64,000 nt of DNA from JANMMJ01 sp964543235 (lineage in GTDB: Bacteria > Pseudomonadota > Alphaproteobacteria > Rhizobiales > Aestuariivirgaceae): contig CAZIXE010000017.1 in the NCBI GenBank assembly GCA_964543235.1, positions 5,445 through 69,444 on the forward strand. Direction: 5' to 3'. The notes under the pieces are model-generated. The model was not told the DNA's origin, did not search any database, and saw nothing but the letters and a program-made list of their open reading frames with translations. The position numbers were made by a program, and so were the translations under genes. Positions 9,195 through 18,332 of this stretch are shown here, one piece after another. The stretch's first letter is position 1. Every line of letters begins with the position of its first letter.

Positions 9195-10163
9195 CTACCG
9201 TATGCCTTGTTTCGATAGCGCCAGCACGCCCTTCGCCTTTTCCGGCGTGTCGATGAACAACGGACCCGTATAGATGTTGTTCTGGATCCAGAAACCGTGA
9301 GTGGCATTCTCGACCAGCGCAATGACGGGCAGGTAGCCCATCAGATACTGCTGCCCGTCAATACCGAAGCCCATCTCCCCGGCCGCCACGGATTCGAGAA
9401 TCTCAGGCCCGAGGTCATAGGTATAGAGCTTCAGCTTGCCGAACAGCTCATTGTCCTTGAAGTGCTTGATCAGTGGGTTGGCCGAGGCCGTGCCGGTGGC
9501 AAAGACCGCCTGGATGTCGGCGTGCGAAGCCAGATAGGCCTCGACCCGGCGCGCCACGTCGGCGGGCTCCTGCGACACCGCGACGACTTCCGAACTGCCG
9601 CCGGATTTCGCCAGCCCGTCATTGATTCCCTGGCAGCGCTCGTCGAGACTGAGATTGCCGACCTCATGGTTGATGCAGGCAACCTTCAGGATGCCCTCTT
9701 TGGCCAGCCTCTCGCCCGCACGGATTCCCGCCTGATATTCCGACGTCGTGCCCACATAGAGCTGCACGCCGATGCTCTCGCCTTGCTTTTCGCCAGAGTC
9801 GATGTTGATGACCGGGATGTTCGCTGCAAGCGCGCCTTCGATGGCACCCTTCAGGGCGTCGAGATCGGGGATCGAAACAACCAGACCGTCAGGCTTGGTT
9901 GCGGCCGCAGCTTCGATGAGGCGGGCTTGCTCGACACTGTCGAAGACCTGCGGCGCAATGTACTGGACCTGTGCGCCCGTGAGCGCAGCCGCATCATCGA
10001 CTCCGCGTTTTACCACCGACCAGTAGGCATCGGAAGCCGCACCGTGAACGACGACCGAGATCTTCACGTCCTTGGCTTCCTTGAGACCTTCTGCCTGCGC
10101 TCCAAGGATCAGGCAGCCGAATGCGGCAACGGCCGCAATCGCCGTTCCAATCAGATTTCGCAT
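9195..10163 (-). CDS. Periplasmic sugar-binding protein of ribose-type ABC transporter
   Basis: 322 residues with a signal peptide (MRNLIGTAIAAVAAFGCLILGAQA). The mature part begins KISVVVHGAASDAYWSVVKRG, the periplasmic-binding fold of the Peripla_BP_4 family, and contains the hinge-type segments PDGLVVSIPD and IPVINIDSGE. The ATG at 10163 follows an AGGAGG site, so the longer open frame is not used. It delivers substrate to the downstream permease. Similar proteins bind ribose, inositol or rhizopine (MocB); the exact ligand is unknown. Confidence 0.88.
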   Translation of the reverse strand: MRNLIGTAIAAVAAFGCLILGAQAEGLKEAKDVKISVVVHGAASDAYWSVVKRGVDDAAALTGAQVQYIAPQVFDSVEQARLIEAAAATKPDGLVVSIPDLDALKGAIEGALAANIPVINIDSGEKQGESIGVQLYVGTTSEYQAGIRAGERLAKEGILKVACINHEVGNLSLDERCQGINDGLAKSGGSSEVVAVSQEPADVARRVEAYLASHADIQAVFATGTASANPLIKHFKDNELFGKLKLYTYDLGPEILESVAAGEMGFGIDGQQYLMGYLPVIALVENATHGFWIQNNIYTGPLFIDTPEKAKGVLALSKQGIR

Positions 10164-10288
10164 TTGTTTCCTCCTGTTGTCTTGCTGCCCCACGCAGAAA
10201 ACACGCGGGCAGACCAGTTGCCCCTGACGACGCGATCGATCAGCGTCGGCACTGGTTCCTTGGGGATGCGCTTCACAGCAGTCATCCT

Positions 10289-11188
10289 TCAACTTTTTAC
10301 CACAAAGCCCGCTTCCCTCGCCATGCGCACCAGGTTCTTGAAGCCCAGTTTCGCATAGGTCAGCGGGTGTGCCTTGGCGGGGTCCTGCTCGGCCTCGACC
10401 ACCAGCCAACCGGCATAGCCATTGTCGGCCAGCACCTTGAGAATTGCCGGATAATCAATGAAACCGTCACCGGGCACCGTGAAAATACCCTCCATCACCG
10501 CAGCCATGAAACTCATGTCGCGCGCGCGTGCGCGCTCGAGCACTGCCTTGCGCGCATCCTTGCAGTGAACATGGACAATGCGTCTGGCATGCGCCTTGAC
10601 CAGCGCCAGCGGATTGCCCCCCGAAAATGCCGAGTGGCCGGTGTCGTAGAGGAGGCCGACGGCTTCCCCGGTGTGCCGCATCAGCAGGCCCACCTCCGCG
10701 TCGGTCTCGACAATGGTACCCATGTGATGGTGGAAAGCCATTCTCACACCGAACTCTGCCATGCGCTCGGCAAGCGTAGTCAGCTTGCGTCCGTAGGCCG
10801 GCCACTCATCGGCGGCAAGAACCGGCCGCTGCGAAATCGGCGACCAGATGGCGCCGTGGCGGCCGCGCGACGTGTCGGCATAGACGACATGGCGGCAACC
10901 CATGTCCTTGAGCAGTTGCAAGTGGGGGCCAATGGCATCCATCTCCTCAGCCACTTCCTTCTCATCGCAGCGCCCGTCGTACCAGCCCGAGACAAGGTCA
11001 AGACTGAAACGCTGCATGATGGGCCTGAGTTCCGCTGCATGGCGCGGGAACTTGCCACCCAGCTCGCTGCCGGCATAGCCCGCCTCTCTGGTCTCGCTCA
11101 GGCAGGTTTCGAGCGCTGTGTCGCCTCCCAGTTCCGGCACATCGTCGTTGGTCCAGGTGATGGGATTGATGCCGATCCTCACCGTCAT
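10289..11188 (-). CDS. IolE/MocC-like sugar isomerase or inosose dehydratase
   Basis: 299 residues of the TIM-barrel AP-endonuclease 2 family. The opening MTVRIGINPITWTNDDVPELGG closely resembles myo-inosose-2 dehydratase (IolE), as do VHCKDAR, FHHHMGTIVE and LYDTGHSAF, which would hold metal-binding His, Glu and Asp. The start at 11188 is chosen because the conserved domain begins there; a start 13 codons upstream is possible. It is the first gene of the minus-strand operon, 125 bases before the binding-protein gene, and faces the MocR-type regulator. MocC of rhizobial rhizopine loci is of the same family. Confidence 0.83.
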   Translation of the reverse strand: MTVRIGINPITWTNDDVPELGGDTALETCLSETREAGYAGSELGGKFPRHAAELRPIMQRFSLDLVSGWYDGRCDEKEVAEEMDAIGPHLQLLKDMGCRHVVYADTSRGRHGAIWSPISQRPVLAADEWPAYGRKLTTLAERMAEFGVRMAFHHHMGTIVETDAEVGLLMRHTGEAVGLLYDTGHSAFSGGNPLALVKAHARRIVHVHCKDARKAVLERARARDMSFMAAVMEGIFTVPGDGFIDYPAILKVLADNGYAGWLVVEAEQDPAKAHPLTYAKLGFKNLVRMAREAGFVVKS

Positions 11189-11439
11189 GGCGGGGCCCCA
11201 TTGGCTCGCCGCAATGCCGCTGCGCACGGCCGGGCGGAAGCGCGGAGCAGCCGCATACCCTCACAAGCATCCCCCGCATGGTCGGGGATGGTGCATCCTT
11301 CGGGCCTTCGCATTTCCCGGCTTACTTCGCCAGCGCTGTGCATGTCCGTTGTTCCGGTTGCAGCGTTGCAAGGTGCTCACGATAGAGGCAAAGTGGTCAT
11401 CACGACAGAACCAGTCTTCTGCAATTTTTGGGAACCACT

Positions 11440-12885
11440 ATGCCAGCCCGATTCGACGTTGAAGTCATTGTCCTGGACAGGGCCTCCTCCACCAGCCTGC
11501 ATCGCCAGCTTTATGGCCAGCTGCGCGGTCTGATCGAAGGTCAAACGCTCGCCAGTGGCAGTGCCCTGCCCTCGACGCGCCAACTGGCGCGCGCACTCGG
11601 TGTCGGACGAAACGCGGTCATTGCAGCTTACGACCAGCTGGCTCTGGAAGGCTATCTCAGGATGCGGAAAAGTGCGCCGCCGTTGGTCGTCGACCTGCCG
11701 CATCGTCTGCCGGCGCGTGCGCGGCCGAAGCTTCAGGGTGCCCGGCTTTCACCCCGCGGCCGCACCCTCGGGGCGCAACGCTACCATCAGGGCAGGCCGG
11801 GGAATATTGCGCTGCATCCTGGCATGCCTGACCCTGACAACTTCCCGTTCAGCACCTGGGCAAGATTGCTCGCCAGGCGCACCAAGGCCGCCCGCCACGA
11901 TCTCTTCGGCGCCTATAATGTTGCCGGTCACCCGGCCCTTCGGGAAGCCATTGCGCGCTACCTCACCGCCTCGCGCGGCGTCAAATGCACGCAGGAACAG
12001 GTCTTTGTCACCAACGGCGCCCAATCGGCATTTGATCTGTTGGCACGTCTGCTGCTCGACCCGGGAGACCGGGTCTGGATGGAGGAGCCGGGCTACTACG
12101 GCGCCGCTTCCGCATTCGTTGCCGCCGGCGCCAGGCTGACTCCTCTCCGCATCGATGACTCGGGGTGGCGGCTCGATCCGCCGAAACCCCCACCCCGCGC
12201 CATCTTTGTCACGCCCTCCTGTCACCACCCCCTCGGCGTCACCATGCCGATGGAGCAGCGCCTCAATCTCATTCGGCTGGCCGAGGCCTGGAACGCCTGG
12301 ATCATCGAGGATGACTATGACAGCGAATACCGTTTTCAGGGCCAACCCATCCCGGCGCTGCAGGGCCTCGATATTTCGGGGCTCGTTGCCTATGTCGGAA
12401 CTTTCGCCAAAATCCTGTTTCCCGCCATGCGCCTGGGATTCGTCGTGCTGCCGGAGCACGCCTGCAAGGGCATGGTTTCGGTGCTGAGTACCACCGGACA
12501 CTTTGCGCCGCTGTTGACCCAGGCTGCTCTGGCCGACTTCATCAACGAGGGCTATCTCACCTTGCATCTGCGCCGCATGCGCCGGCTCTATGCAGCGCGG
12601 CGACGGTCGTTCATCGCCGCTTTTGACCACGAACTCGGCGAATGGCTATCGCTGCAGCGCACCGCTTCGGGCATCCAGCACCTCGCATTCTTCCGTAGCG
12701 GTCACGACGACCAGTCGGTCACCCGCGCCGCACAGGCGAAAGGCATCAATGTCTCGCCGCTGTCGCTCCACTACCGGCATGATCGTCCAAACCACGGACT
12801 CGTGCTCGGCTTTGCCGCATCCGACGAACGTTCCACTCTCAGGGCCATGCGCAACCTGCGGCAGATACTCAAAGCCCTGATCTGA
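11440..12885 (+). CDS. MocR/GabR-type regulator (GntR HTH fused to aminotransferase domain)
   Basis: 481 residues. The N-terminal winged helix (about residues 15-80) includes LPSTRQLARALGVGRNAVIAAYDQL, typical of GntR. The rest is a fold-type I aminotransferase: NGAQSAFDLLARLLLDPGDRVWMEEPGY, IIEDDYDSEYRF, and VGTFAKILFPAMRLGF with the PLP-binding Lys. Such regulators bind PLP plus an amino compound. The ATG at 11440 has a weak GGGA site; an in-frame TTG lies 4 codons upstream. It is divergent from the IolE-like operon, its likely target. TGGT and ACCA half-sites around 11394-11437 could be its operator, which is only a guess. Confidence 0.88.
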   Translation: MPARFDVEVIVLDRASSTSLHRQLYGQLRGLIEGQTLASGSALPSTRQLARALGVGRNAVIAAYDQLALEGYLRMRKSAPPLVVDLPHRLPARARPKLQGARLSPRGRTLGAQRYHQGRPGNIALHPGMPDPDNFPFSTWARLLARRTKAARHDLFGAYNVAGHPALREAIARYLTASRGVKCTQEQVFVTNGAQSAFDLLARLLLDPGDRVWMEEPGYYGAASAFVAAGARLTPLRIDDSGWRLDPPKPPPRAIFVTPSCHHPLGVTMPMEQRLNLIRLAEAWNAWIIEDDYDSEYRFQGQPIPALQGLDISGLVAYVGTFAKILFPAMRLGFVVLPEHACKGMVSVLSTTGHFAPLLTQAALADFINEGYLTLHLRRMRRLYAARRRSFIAAFDHELGEWLSLQRTASGIQHLAFFRSGHDDQSVTRAAQAKGINVSPLSLHYRHDRPNHGLVLGFAASDERSTLRAMRNLRQILKALI

Positions 12886-12946
12886 TCCCCCACCGGCGGA
12901 ATGCAGCCAGGATGCGACGAGGACAAGAACGGCCTGCGGCCGATGT

Positions 12947-13699
12947 TCAGCAAATGGTCCCGACAATCAGTTCAATGACTCTCGCGTAGCCGCCGAGCTG
13001 TTCAATGACGTAAACCGATGGGTCGCCGAGTTCGGCAACCATCCTTCTTACATCTTCCTCCGCGTGCAGACCATTGCCGGCAAAAAGTCCAAGCACGACG
13101 GTCGGACGGGGACATTCCCGAAGGACATCGGCAAAGCGGGGCGGCTCGTCGAGAAAACCGGCTTTGACTGCGCCGAAGGACTGCAGTTCGGCAATGCGCG
13201 CTCTGATCGCGTGGGCCACGTTGGCAGATTCCGCCGACTTCTCGGAACCATGCGCCACCAGAAGCAGCGTTACATGCGCTGGCGCCAGAGCGCGGGTTTG
13301 GAGAAAATTGTTCGCTGCTTCTGACAAGAGCCTCGGCAAGCCCGGAAGGAGGCCCAGCGGCACGTCGATGGTTATCCGGTGACCGAAGACGTCCTTGTGG
13401 TTCTCGATGCCAAGCCGTTTGGGAATGGCCTCGCGCACGTAGTAGCCGTCGCTCATGAAGAGCGGGAAAATGCGAACACAGTCAGAAGAGAACTTCGCGA
13501 TGGCGTCTTCGATCGTCGGCCCGCTGCGCATGAACCCGACTGCGACCTCGTCATAGCAGCGCGCCTTGCGAAGGCGCCGGGCCAGTTCATTTGCCAGCAT
13601 GTTGCCGCCCTCACCGCCGCAATCGCCATGCGCTGCGATCAACAGCGCGCCTCCCCTAGTGGCTTGTCCCGGAAGAGAATCTGGTCTTGTTCCAGACAT
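12947..13699 (-). CDS. CbiX/SirB-like sirohydrochlorin chelatase of the nir operon
   Basis: 250 residues with two CbiX-like halves: ALLIAAHGDCGGEGG near residue 15 and LLLVAHGSEKSAESA in the second half, each with the His of the chelatase HG motif. The ATG at 13699 overlaps the end of nirN by 44 bases, so it is the last gene of the heme d1 operon. The family inserts Fe2+ (or Co2+/Ni2+) into sirohydrochlorin. Because heme d1 is made from siroheme, a dedicated ferrochelatase fits here. Metal choice is inferred from context. Confidence 0.78.
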   Translation of the reverse strand: MSGTRPDSLPGQATRGGALLIAAHGDCGGEGGNMLANELARRLRKARCYDEVAVGFMRSGPTIEDAIAKFSSDCVRIFPLFMSDGYYVREAIPKRLGIENHKDVFGHRITIDVPLGLLPGLPRLLSEAANNFLQTRALAPAHVTLLLVAHGSEKSAESANVAHAIRARIAELQSFGAVKAGFLDEPPRFADVLRECPRPTVVLGLFAGNGLHAEEDVRRMVAELGDPSVYVIEQLGGYARVIELIVGTIC

Positions 13700-15218
13700 T
13701 GTACTTTCCTGACGGCTTCGCCATGGGCAGGCGCTTGACTTCCTTGAAGGTTGCAGCATCAATGATCGCCAGTGCGCCGTCCGGTTCGGCGATCGAAACC
13801 AGGGCGTGCTTCCCGTCCCTGTCAAATTCCACGTGTGATGCCAGCTTGCCTGCCTCGGGAACAATCGTCCGAACGATCTCGAGGCTGCGCTTGTCGATGA
13901 TGTGCAGTCGATCCTTGTGCCTTCCGCCGGAAACGTCCGCCCAGACATAGGGCGTGTTTTCGTGGCTTCTCAGAAAGAAGCCAGGTCCGTCGGTTTTCAG
14001 CACCTTGATCACCTGCCAGTTGCTCATGTCGATGATGCTGATCCGGCTCTCTCTGAGATGCGGAATCGCGACAACGAGGCGGCCGTGCCATTCCCACGAT
14101 ATGCCCGAGCCGAGATGGGGCATCCCCGGCAGGTCGATGGTCGCGATCTCCCGGCCGACATTCAGGTTCACGACATAGCCCTTGTTTCCCTCGCGGCTAC
14201 TGCCGATCAGATGCCGGTAGGGCGGATCGAAGAAGAAGTCGTCAATCGGCTCCGGAACCGCAATCCGCCTGAGAGCGAAAAGACCTGAGGACTCGGCAAG
14301 TCCTTCCACCATGCCTTTTTCATATGAGTGCACCAGGCCGCCGAACACTGGCGCAGCGTTCGGATCCGTGGAGATTTCCCAGATCTCAGGAACATCCTTG
14401 AGAGCGGCAATGAAACTGTTGCGCTGTGACGCCTGGTAGACCGCGGAGACGCGCGATGAACTCCCGTCGCGGGCTTTCACGTCAAAGATCTTGACGACAC
14501 CAAGCGTCGCCGTATCCAGAATGACGAGAGAGTGGGGAAGATAGTTTGCCACAGCGAGATATCTTCCATCTGCCGAGATCGCGATGTTTCTCGCGTTGAT
14601 TCCTGCCCTTACCTCGATGAGCGGCCGCATGCCCCAGATATCGTACTTGGTCACCCAGCCATCGCGCGACATGAGGAACACAAACCGTCCATCGGGCGTG
14701 AACTTGGGTCCCCCATGCAGCGCAAAGCGCGTTTCAAATCTGTGCAGGGGCTCGAACCGGTTGCCGTCTAGCAACGTGGCATGATGGTTGCCGGCCTCGA
14801 CCACTATGAAGAGATTGAGTGGGTCGGCACTGAACACCGGCGCGTCTGCGGGCGGTCCGTCGCTCAAAGCAATCAGGCTTGCGGCGATTTCGGCAGCGCC
14901 CCACTGCGGCGGTTTGTCCAGAGGCGTGAGTACGAATTTGACGAGAGCATTGATCTCCGCGTCGCTCATTATGTCGCCGAATGGTGGCATCTTCGTCGCG
15001 GGACGTCCCGCGGCAACTGTCGTCAGGATCGCCTCGGGCTTGATCCGGGCAAGGCTCTCGGGGATCAGCGCCGGGCCGGAGCCGCCAAGCCGGTCTTCGC
15101 CATGGCAGCTGGCGCAATGTGTCTTGAACAGATTCGGGACCGCTTCGCCCGCTGTAGCGCTCATGGGCGCAACCGCAAGGCATGCGGCCATGCAGAGGCT
15201 AGTTCGCGCCAGCAGCAT
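13656..15218 (-). CDS. nirN: NirN, cytochrome c/d1-domain dihydro-heme d1 dehydrogenase
   Basis: 520 residues. A signal peptide (MLLARTSLCMAACLAVAPMSATA) is followed by a cytochrome c domain with CASCH at residues 35-39, then an eight-bladed d1-type propeller ending in SGKYNVWNKTRF, similar to the NirS C terminus. NirN is the periplasmic paralog of NirS that makes the acrylate double bond in the last step of heme d1 synthesis. The ATG at 15218 overlaps nirJ by 20 bases. It is distinguished from NirS by sequence and position: the bona fide nirS lies at the head of the operon. It is distinguished from NirF by the cytochrome c domain. Confidence 0.88.
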   Translation of the reverse strand: MLLARTSLCMAACLAVAPMSATAGEAVPNLFKTHCASCHGEDRLGGSGPALIPESLARIKPEAILTTVAAGRPATKMPPFGDIMSDAEINALVKFVLTPLDKPPQWGAAEIAASLIALSDGPPADAPVFSADPLNLFIVVEAGNHHATLLDGNRFEPLHRFETRFALHGGPKFTPDGRFVFLMSRDGWVTKYDIWGMRPLIEVRAGINARNIAISADGRYLAVANYLPHSLVILDTATLGVVKIFDVKARDGSSSRVSAVYQASQRNSFIAALKDVPEIWEISTDPNAAPVFGGLVHSYEKGMVEGLAESSGLFALRRIAVPEPIDDFFFDPPYRHLIGSSREGNKGYVVNLNVGREIATIDLPGMPHLGSGISWEWHGRLVVAIPHLRESRISIIDMSNWQVIKVLKTDGPGFFLRSHENTPYVWADVSGGRHKDRLHIIDKRSLEIVRTIVPEAGKLASHVEFDRDGKHALVSIAEPDGALAIIDAATFKEVKRLPMAKPSGKYNVWNKTRFSSGTSH

Positions 15219-16404
15219 GAGCGCTTCCCCGGAACGGCGTGACTTTGAGCCTGGGTTGCGGAAAATTGACACCGATCTCGCTGTCGCTGAGATAGCAGGC
15301 AGGATCCTCGGCCCAGGGGTTGCCCGTGAGCTGCAGGGCGCGGACCCGCGTGTTTCCGCCGCAGATGGCGAAATACTTGCAGGCACCACAGCGCCCCTCA
15401 ATCGATCTCGGCCGCTGCTTCAAACCCGCCATGATGGGATCCGAGGTGTCCAGCCAGATTTGCGAAAACGGGCGATCCTTCACATTGCCGATCGAGTAAT
15501 GCCACCACATCGTGTCGGGGTGGACATTGCCGAGGTTGTCGATGTTGGCGATGTTGACACCCGATGCATTGCCGCCCCATTCGACAAGCTTGGCGCGGAT
15601 GTGGGCTTCCATGTCGGGAAACCGCTCGCGAACCCACAGCAGCAGATAGACGCCGTCGGCATCATTATTGCCGGTGACGAACTCCTTCCCATCGCCCGCT
15701 AGCGCCGAGCGCCAGGCACGGTCAAACAGGACATCCATGGCCCGCCGGGTGTGATTGTGCTGCGCATCGTCGCCCCGGTTCTTGTTGCCGCGCCCGGCAT
15801 AGACGAGATGCGACAGGTAGAACTTATCGATGCCTTCGGCGTCCATGAGTTGCAGCAGCTTGGGAAACTCTGCGGCATTGTCCATGGTCATGGTGAAGCG
15901 CATGCCAGTCTTGATATGTCGGTCGCGGCATAGCCTGAGGCCCGCCAGCGCCTCCTCGAAGGCCCCCTCGCGCCGGCGGAAGTGATCATGCGTTGCACCG
16001 ACACCATCGAGGCTGATGCCCACGTAATCGTAGTTGACGTCGGCAATGGCGTCGATGTTCCGTTTGCTGATCAGCGTGCCGTTGCTTGATAGTCCGACAT
16101 AGAAGCCCATGGACTTGGCACGGCGGGAAATTGCGAAGATATCGGGTCGCAGCAGCGGCTCGCCGCCCGACAGGATCAGCACTGGTACGCCGAAGGACTT
16201 GAGATCATCCATGACCGAATGAACCTGCTCGGTCGACAACTCGCCTGGAAAATCGACATCTCCTGAAATGGCGTAGCAATGCTTGCACGTCAGATTGCAG
16301 CGTCTGATCAGGTTCCAGATGACCACCGGCCCGGGTGGATTTCGGCGGGGCCTTGCCGCCGTCGGCGAAATCAGTTCGTTCATGAAATGTGATACGCGAA
16401 ACAT
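15199..16404 (-). CDS. nirJ: NirJ, radical SAM enzyme of heme d1 biosynthesis
   Basis: 401 residues. The radical SAM cluster motif C36-x3-C40-x2-C43 lies in LIRRCNLTCKHCYAISGD, and a SPASM/twitch-type C-terminal cluster region is seen in CGACKYFAICGGNTRVRA with a further Cys in EDPACYL. NirJ removes propionate side chains from didecarboxysiroheme in the cytoplasm. The ATG at 16404 begins MFRVSHFMNEL, a typical NirJ start; an in-frame TTG at 16413 overlaps the nirH stop and is an alternative. Confidence 0.92.
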   Translation of the reverse strand: MFRVSHFMNELISPTAARPRRNPPGPVVIWNLIRRCNLTCKHCYAISGDVDFPGELSTEQVHSVMDDLKSFGVPVLILSGGEPLLRPDIFAISRRAKSMGFYVGLSSNGTLISKRNIDAIADVNYDYVGISLDGVGATHDHFRRREGAFEEALAGLRLCRDRHIKTGMRFTMTMDNAAEFPKLLQLMDAEGIDKFYLSHLVYAGRGNKNRGDDAQHNHTRRAMDVLFDRAWRSALAGDGKEFVTGNNDADGVYLLLWVRERFPDMEAHIRAKLVEWGGNASGVNIANIDNLGNVHPDTMWWHYSIGNVKDRPFSQIWLDTSDPIMAGLKQRPRSIEGRCGACKYFAICGGNTRVRALQLTGNPWAEDPACYLSDSEIGVNFPQPRLKVTPFRGSAHAAGAN

Positions 16405-16409
16405 TTCTC

Positions 16410-16901
16410 TCAACCCTGCAGGCGGAAACCGGTTTTCTTCAGAATGCGGGTAGAGAATAGAACGTCATGCGCGCGCACGAATTGGCCGAGGACTTCGGCG
16501 ATCTTGTCCACCTTGCCTGCCGCCTCTGCCCTGTCCCGGCCATGCACCATGGCAAAGAGATTGTAGCGCCACAGGCCTTCGACACGGGGGCGCTGGTAGC
16601 AATGTGTGACGAATGGGAGTGCCCCGACCTGCCGCCCCAGGCGGCTGACTTCCGAATCAGCGACGTCCCACACGCTCATCCCGTTGAAGCGCAGTCCCAG
16701 CGAATAGTGGTTTGGAACCACCGCTATGCGCCGCACACGGCCCGTCTCCACCATTCTGCGAAAGCAGTCTAAAACCGCATCCTCCCCGCAGCCGATCGCA
16801 TCGGCTACGGCGGCAAAGGGACGTTCGACCAATGGCAGCCCGTCCTGGGTCGCCGCAATGACTGCGCGATCCAGTTCGTCAATATTCGTGTTTGTGGTCA
16901 T
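16410..16901 (-). CDS. nirH: NirH/NirL-type siroheme decarboxylase subunit (AsnC-like)
   Basis: 163 residues of the AsnC/Lrp-like nir family. An N-terminal helix-turn-helix remnant (DELDRAVIAATQDGLPLVERPFAA) precedes a domain with FVTHCYQRPR and WRYNLFAMVHGRD, the signature of the NirL/NirH half of the decarboxylase. These proteins decarboxylate the acetate groups of siroheme at C12 and C18 and do not act as DNA-binding regulators. It starts in an ATGA overlap with nirG. Confidence 0.85.
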   Translation of the reverse strand: MTTNTNIDELDRAVIAATQDGLPLVERPFAAVADAIGCGEDAVLDCFRRMVETGRVRRIAVVPNHYSLGLRFNGMSVWDVADSEVSRLGRQVGALPFVTHCYQRPRVEGLWRYNLFAMVHGRDRAEAAGKVDKIAEVLGQFVRAHDVLFSTRILKKTGFRLQG

Positions 16902-17353
16902 ACGTCGACCTTCATTCCGACAAAGAATTCTTGAGCCTTGGGCAGATTCAGGACCTTGATTCCGGTCAATTGCTCGATCTCGGCGATGACTTCGCGAGCG
17001 CGTTCTTCAGTTTCGGTCGCAACGACGAACCACATATTGAAGGCGTGCCGGCGTTCGTAGTTGTGGGCCACTTCGGCAAACGCATTTACTGTCTCGGCCA
17101 CCGAGTCATACCGGCTCGCCGGCACGGCCATCGCACACAGTGTCAGCCCCCCTCCCATTCTCGCGGAATTGAACATTGGACCCACGCGCGACAGCACACC
17201 GTCCGACTTCAGTCGTTGGAGCCGGCTCAGCAGCTCATGAACCGTGATGCCCAGTTCTGCCGCAGGCGCGGCGAACGGCTCTTCTGTTACAGCAATTCCG
17301 TCCTGCAGAAGATTGATCAGCTTCCGGTCGGTCTCGTCCAGCTGCGGGTTCAT
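16898..17353 (-). CDS. nirG: NirG/NirD-type siroheme decarboxylase subunit (AsnC-like)
   Basis: 151 residues starting MNPQLDETDRKLINLLQDG. AHNYERRHAFNMWFVVATE is the NirD/NirG-type signature (N-Y-E-R-x-x-x-x-N-x-W-F-V). It pairs with the NirH-type partner in the siroheme decarboxylase complex. The ATG at 17353 overlaps the nirDL stop as ATGA, and its own stop overlaps the nirH start the same way, supporting translational coupling and near-equal expression. Confidence 0.85.
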   Translation of the reverse strand: MNPQLDETDRKLINLLQDGIAVTEEPFAAPAAELGITVHELLSRLQRLKSDGVLSRVGPMFNSARMGGGLTLCAMAVPASRYDSVAETVNAFAEVAHNYERRHAFNMWFVVATETEERAREVIAEIEQLTGIKVLNLPKAQEFFVGMKVDV

Positions 17354-18330
17354 GCAGCACTCCTCCGGCCGGGTGAAAAGCGCGCACCGCGCTGCACAAA
17401 GCACCGGCGGCTGAACAGGATGCTGCTGTCGTAAGCGTGAAGCCCCGTCTGGAGCATGATCGCCTTGATATGTTGGCGGACGGCACCCTCGTCCCGGCCA
17501 TGCAGCATGGCGAAGAGATTGTAAGGCCAGTCCGGCAACACGCGGTTGCGCCGGTAGCACAGCGTAACATGCGCGGCCTCCGCCAGACGTTGCCCCGCTG
17601 CATCGACGGCCTCGTCTGGCACATTCCATACCACCATCGCGTTTGCCTTGAAGCCAATTTCGCGATGCCTGAGGACGCACCCCAGCCGGGTCACAATCCC
17701 GGCTTCAAGCATCTGTGACAGCTGCCCAATGACGTGCTCTTCCGGCCAGCCGAGACCGGCGGCCACAGCTGCATATGGCCGGGAGCAGATCGGTAGCCCA
17801 TCCTCGATGGCTCCAAGCAATATTTTCTCGCCCGCAGTTGCCCCGCGGCAGTGGCTTGGCCCGCTCCTTTGCATTGTCCGGCCGCCACTGAGCGGAAAGC
17901 CGAGGTCGATGTGATAGGCGCGCTGCAGGCGCAGCTTGAGCACCTCATGGCCGGTTTTCCGCCTCACCCGATCGAGCGACCTTGCGAGTTCGGCTTCATC
18001 CGGCGCAGCAATGACGAACCACAGATTGATCGGATGATCGCGCTCGTAGTTGTGATTGACATAGCGCTCGGCCGAAACGATTGCGGCGACATGTTCGATT
18101 TCGGTATTTGAGCAGGAGATTGCCGCCAGTGTGCTCGCCCCGGCAATGTTGGGCTTCACCACTGCGCCGATGCGGCTGAGCATTTGCGACCGGTGCAGCG
18201 CCGAGAAGGCGTCAATCACTTCAGCTTCCGCCATGCCATGCTGGCCGGCAATCGCAGCAAATGGCGAAGGACAAAGCGGAAAGCCTCGCTGCCATCTGTC
18301 GGCCAGGTGCAGTTCCCTTGCCAGCAGCAT
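17350..18330 (-). CDS. nirDL: NirDL fusion siroheme decarboxylase
   Basis: 326 residues made of two AsnC-like units. The first (about 1-145) has VNHNYERDHPINLWFVIAAP, the NirD type; the second (about 165-310) has VTLCYRRNRVLPDWPYNLFAMLHGRD, the NirL type. A poorly conserved linker joins them. Fused NirDL decarboxylases occur in several denitrifiers and act alone on siroheme. The ATG at 18330 lies three bases after the nirF stop; a TTG at 18336 is an alternative start. Keeping nirG and nirH as well means all four modules are present. Confidence 0.85.
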   Translation of the reverse strand: MLLARELHLADRWQRGFPLCPSPFAAIAGQHGMAEAEVIDAFSALHRSQMLSRIGAVVKPNIAGASTLAAISCSNTEIEHVAAIVSAERYVNHNYERDHPINLWFVIAAPDEAELARSLDRVRRKTGHEVLKLRLQRAYHIDLGFPLSGGRTMQRSGPSHCRGATAGEKILLGAIEDGLPICSRPYAAVAAGLGWPEEHVIGQLSQMLEAGIVTRLGCVLRHREIGFKANAMVVWNVPDEAVDAAGQRLAEAAHVTLCYRRNRVLPDWPYNLFAMLHGRDEGAVRQHIKAIMLQTGLHAYDSSILFSRRCFVQRGARFSPGRRSAA

Positions 18331-18332
18331 GG

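Noticed and set aside
16410..18330. Annotating the AsnC-like genes as Lrp/AsnC transcription regulators
   Set aside because: Their signatures and placement inside the heme d1 operon identify them as siroheme decarboxylase subunits.
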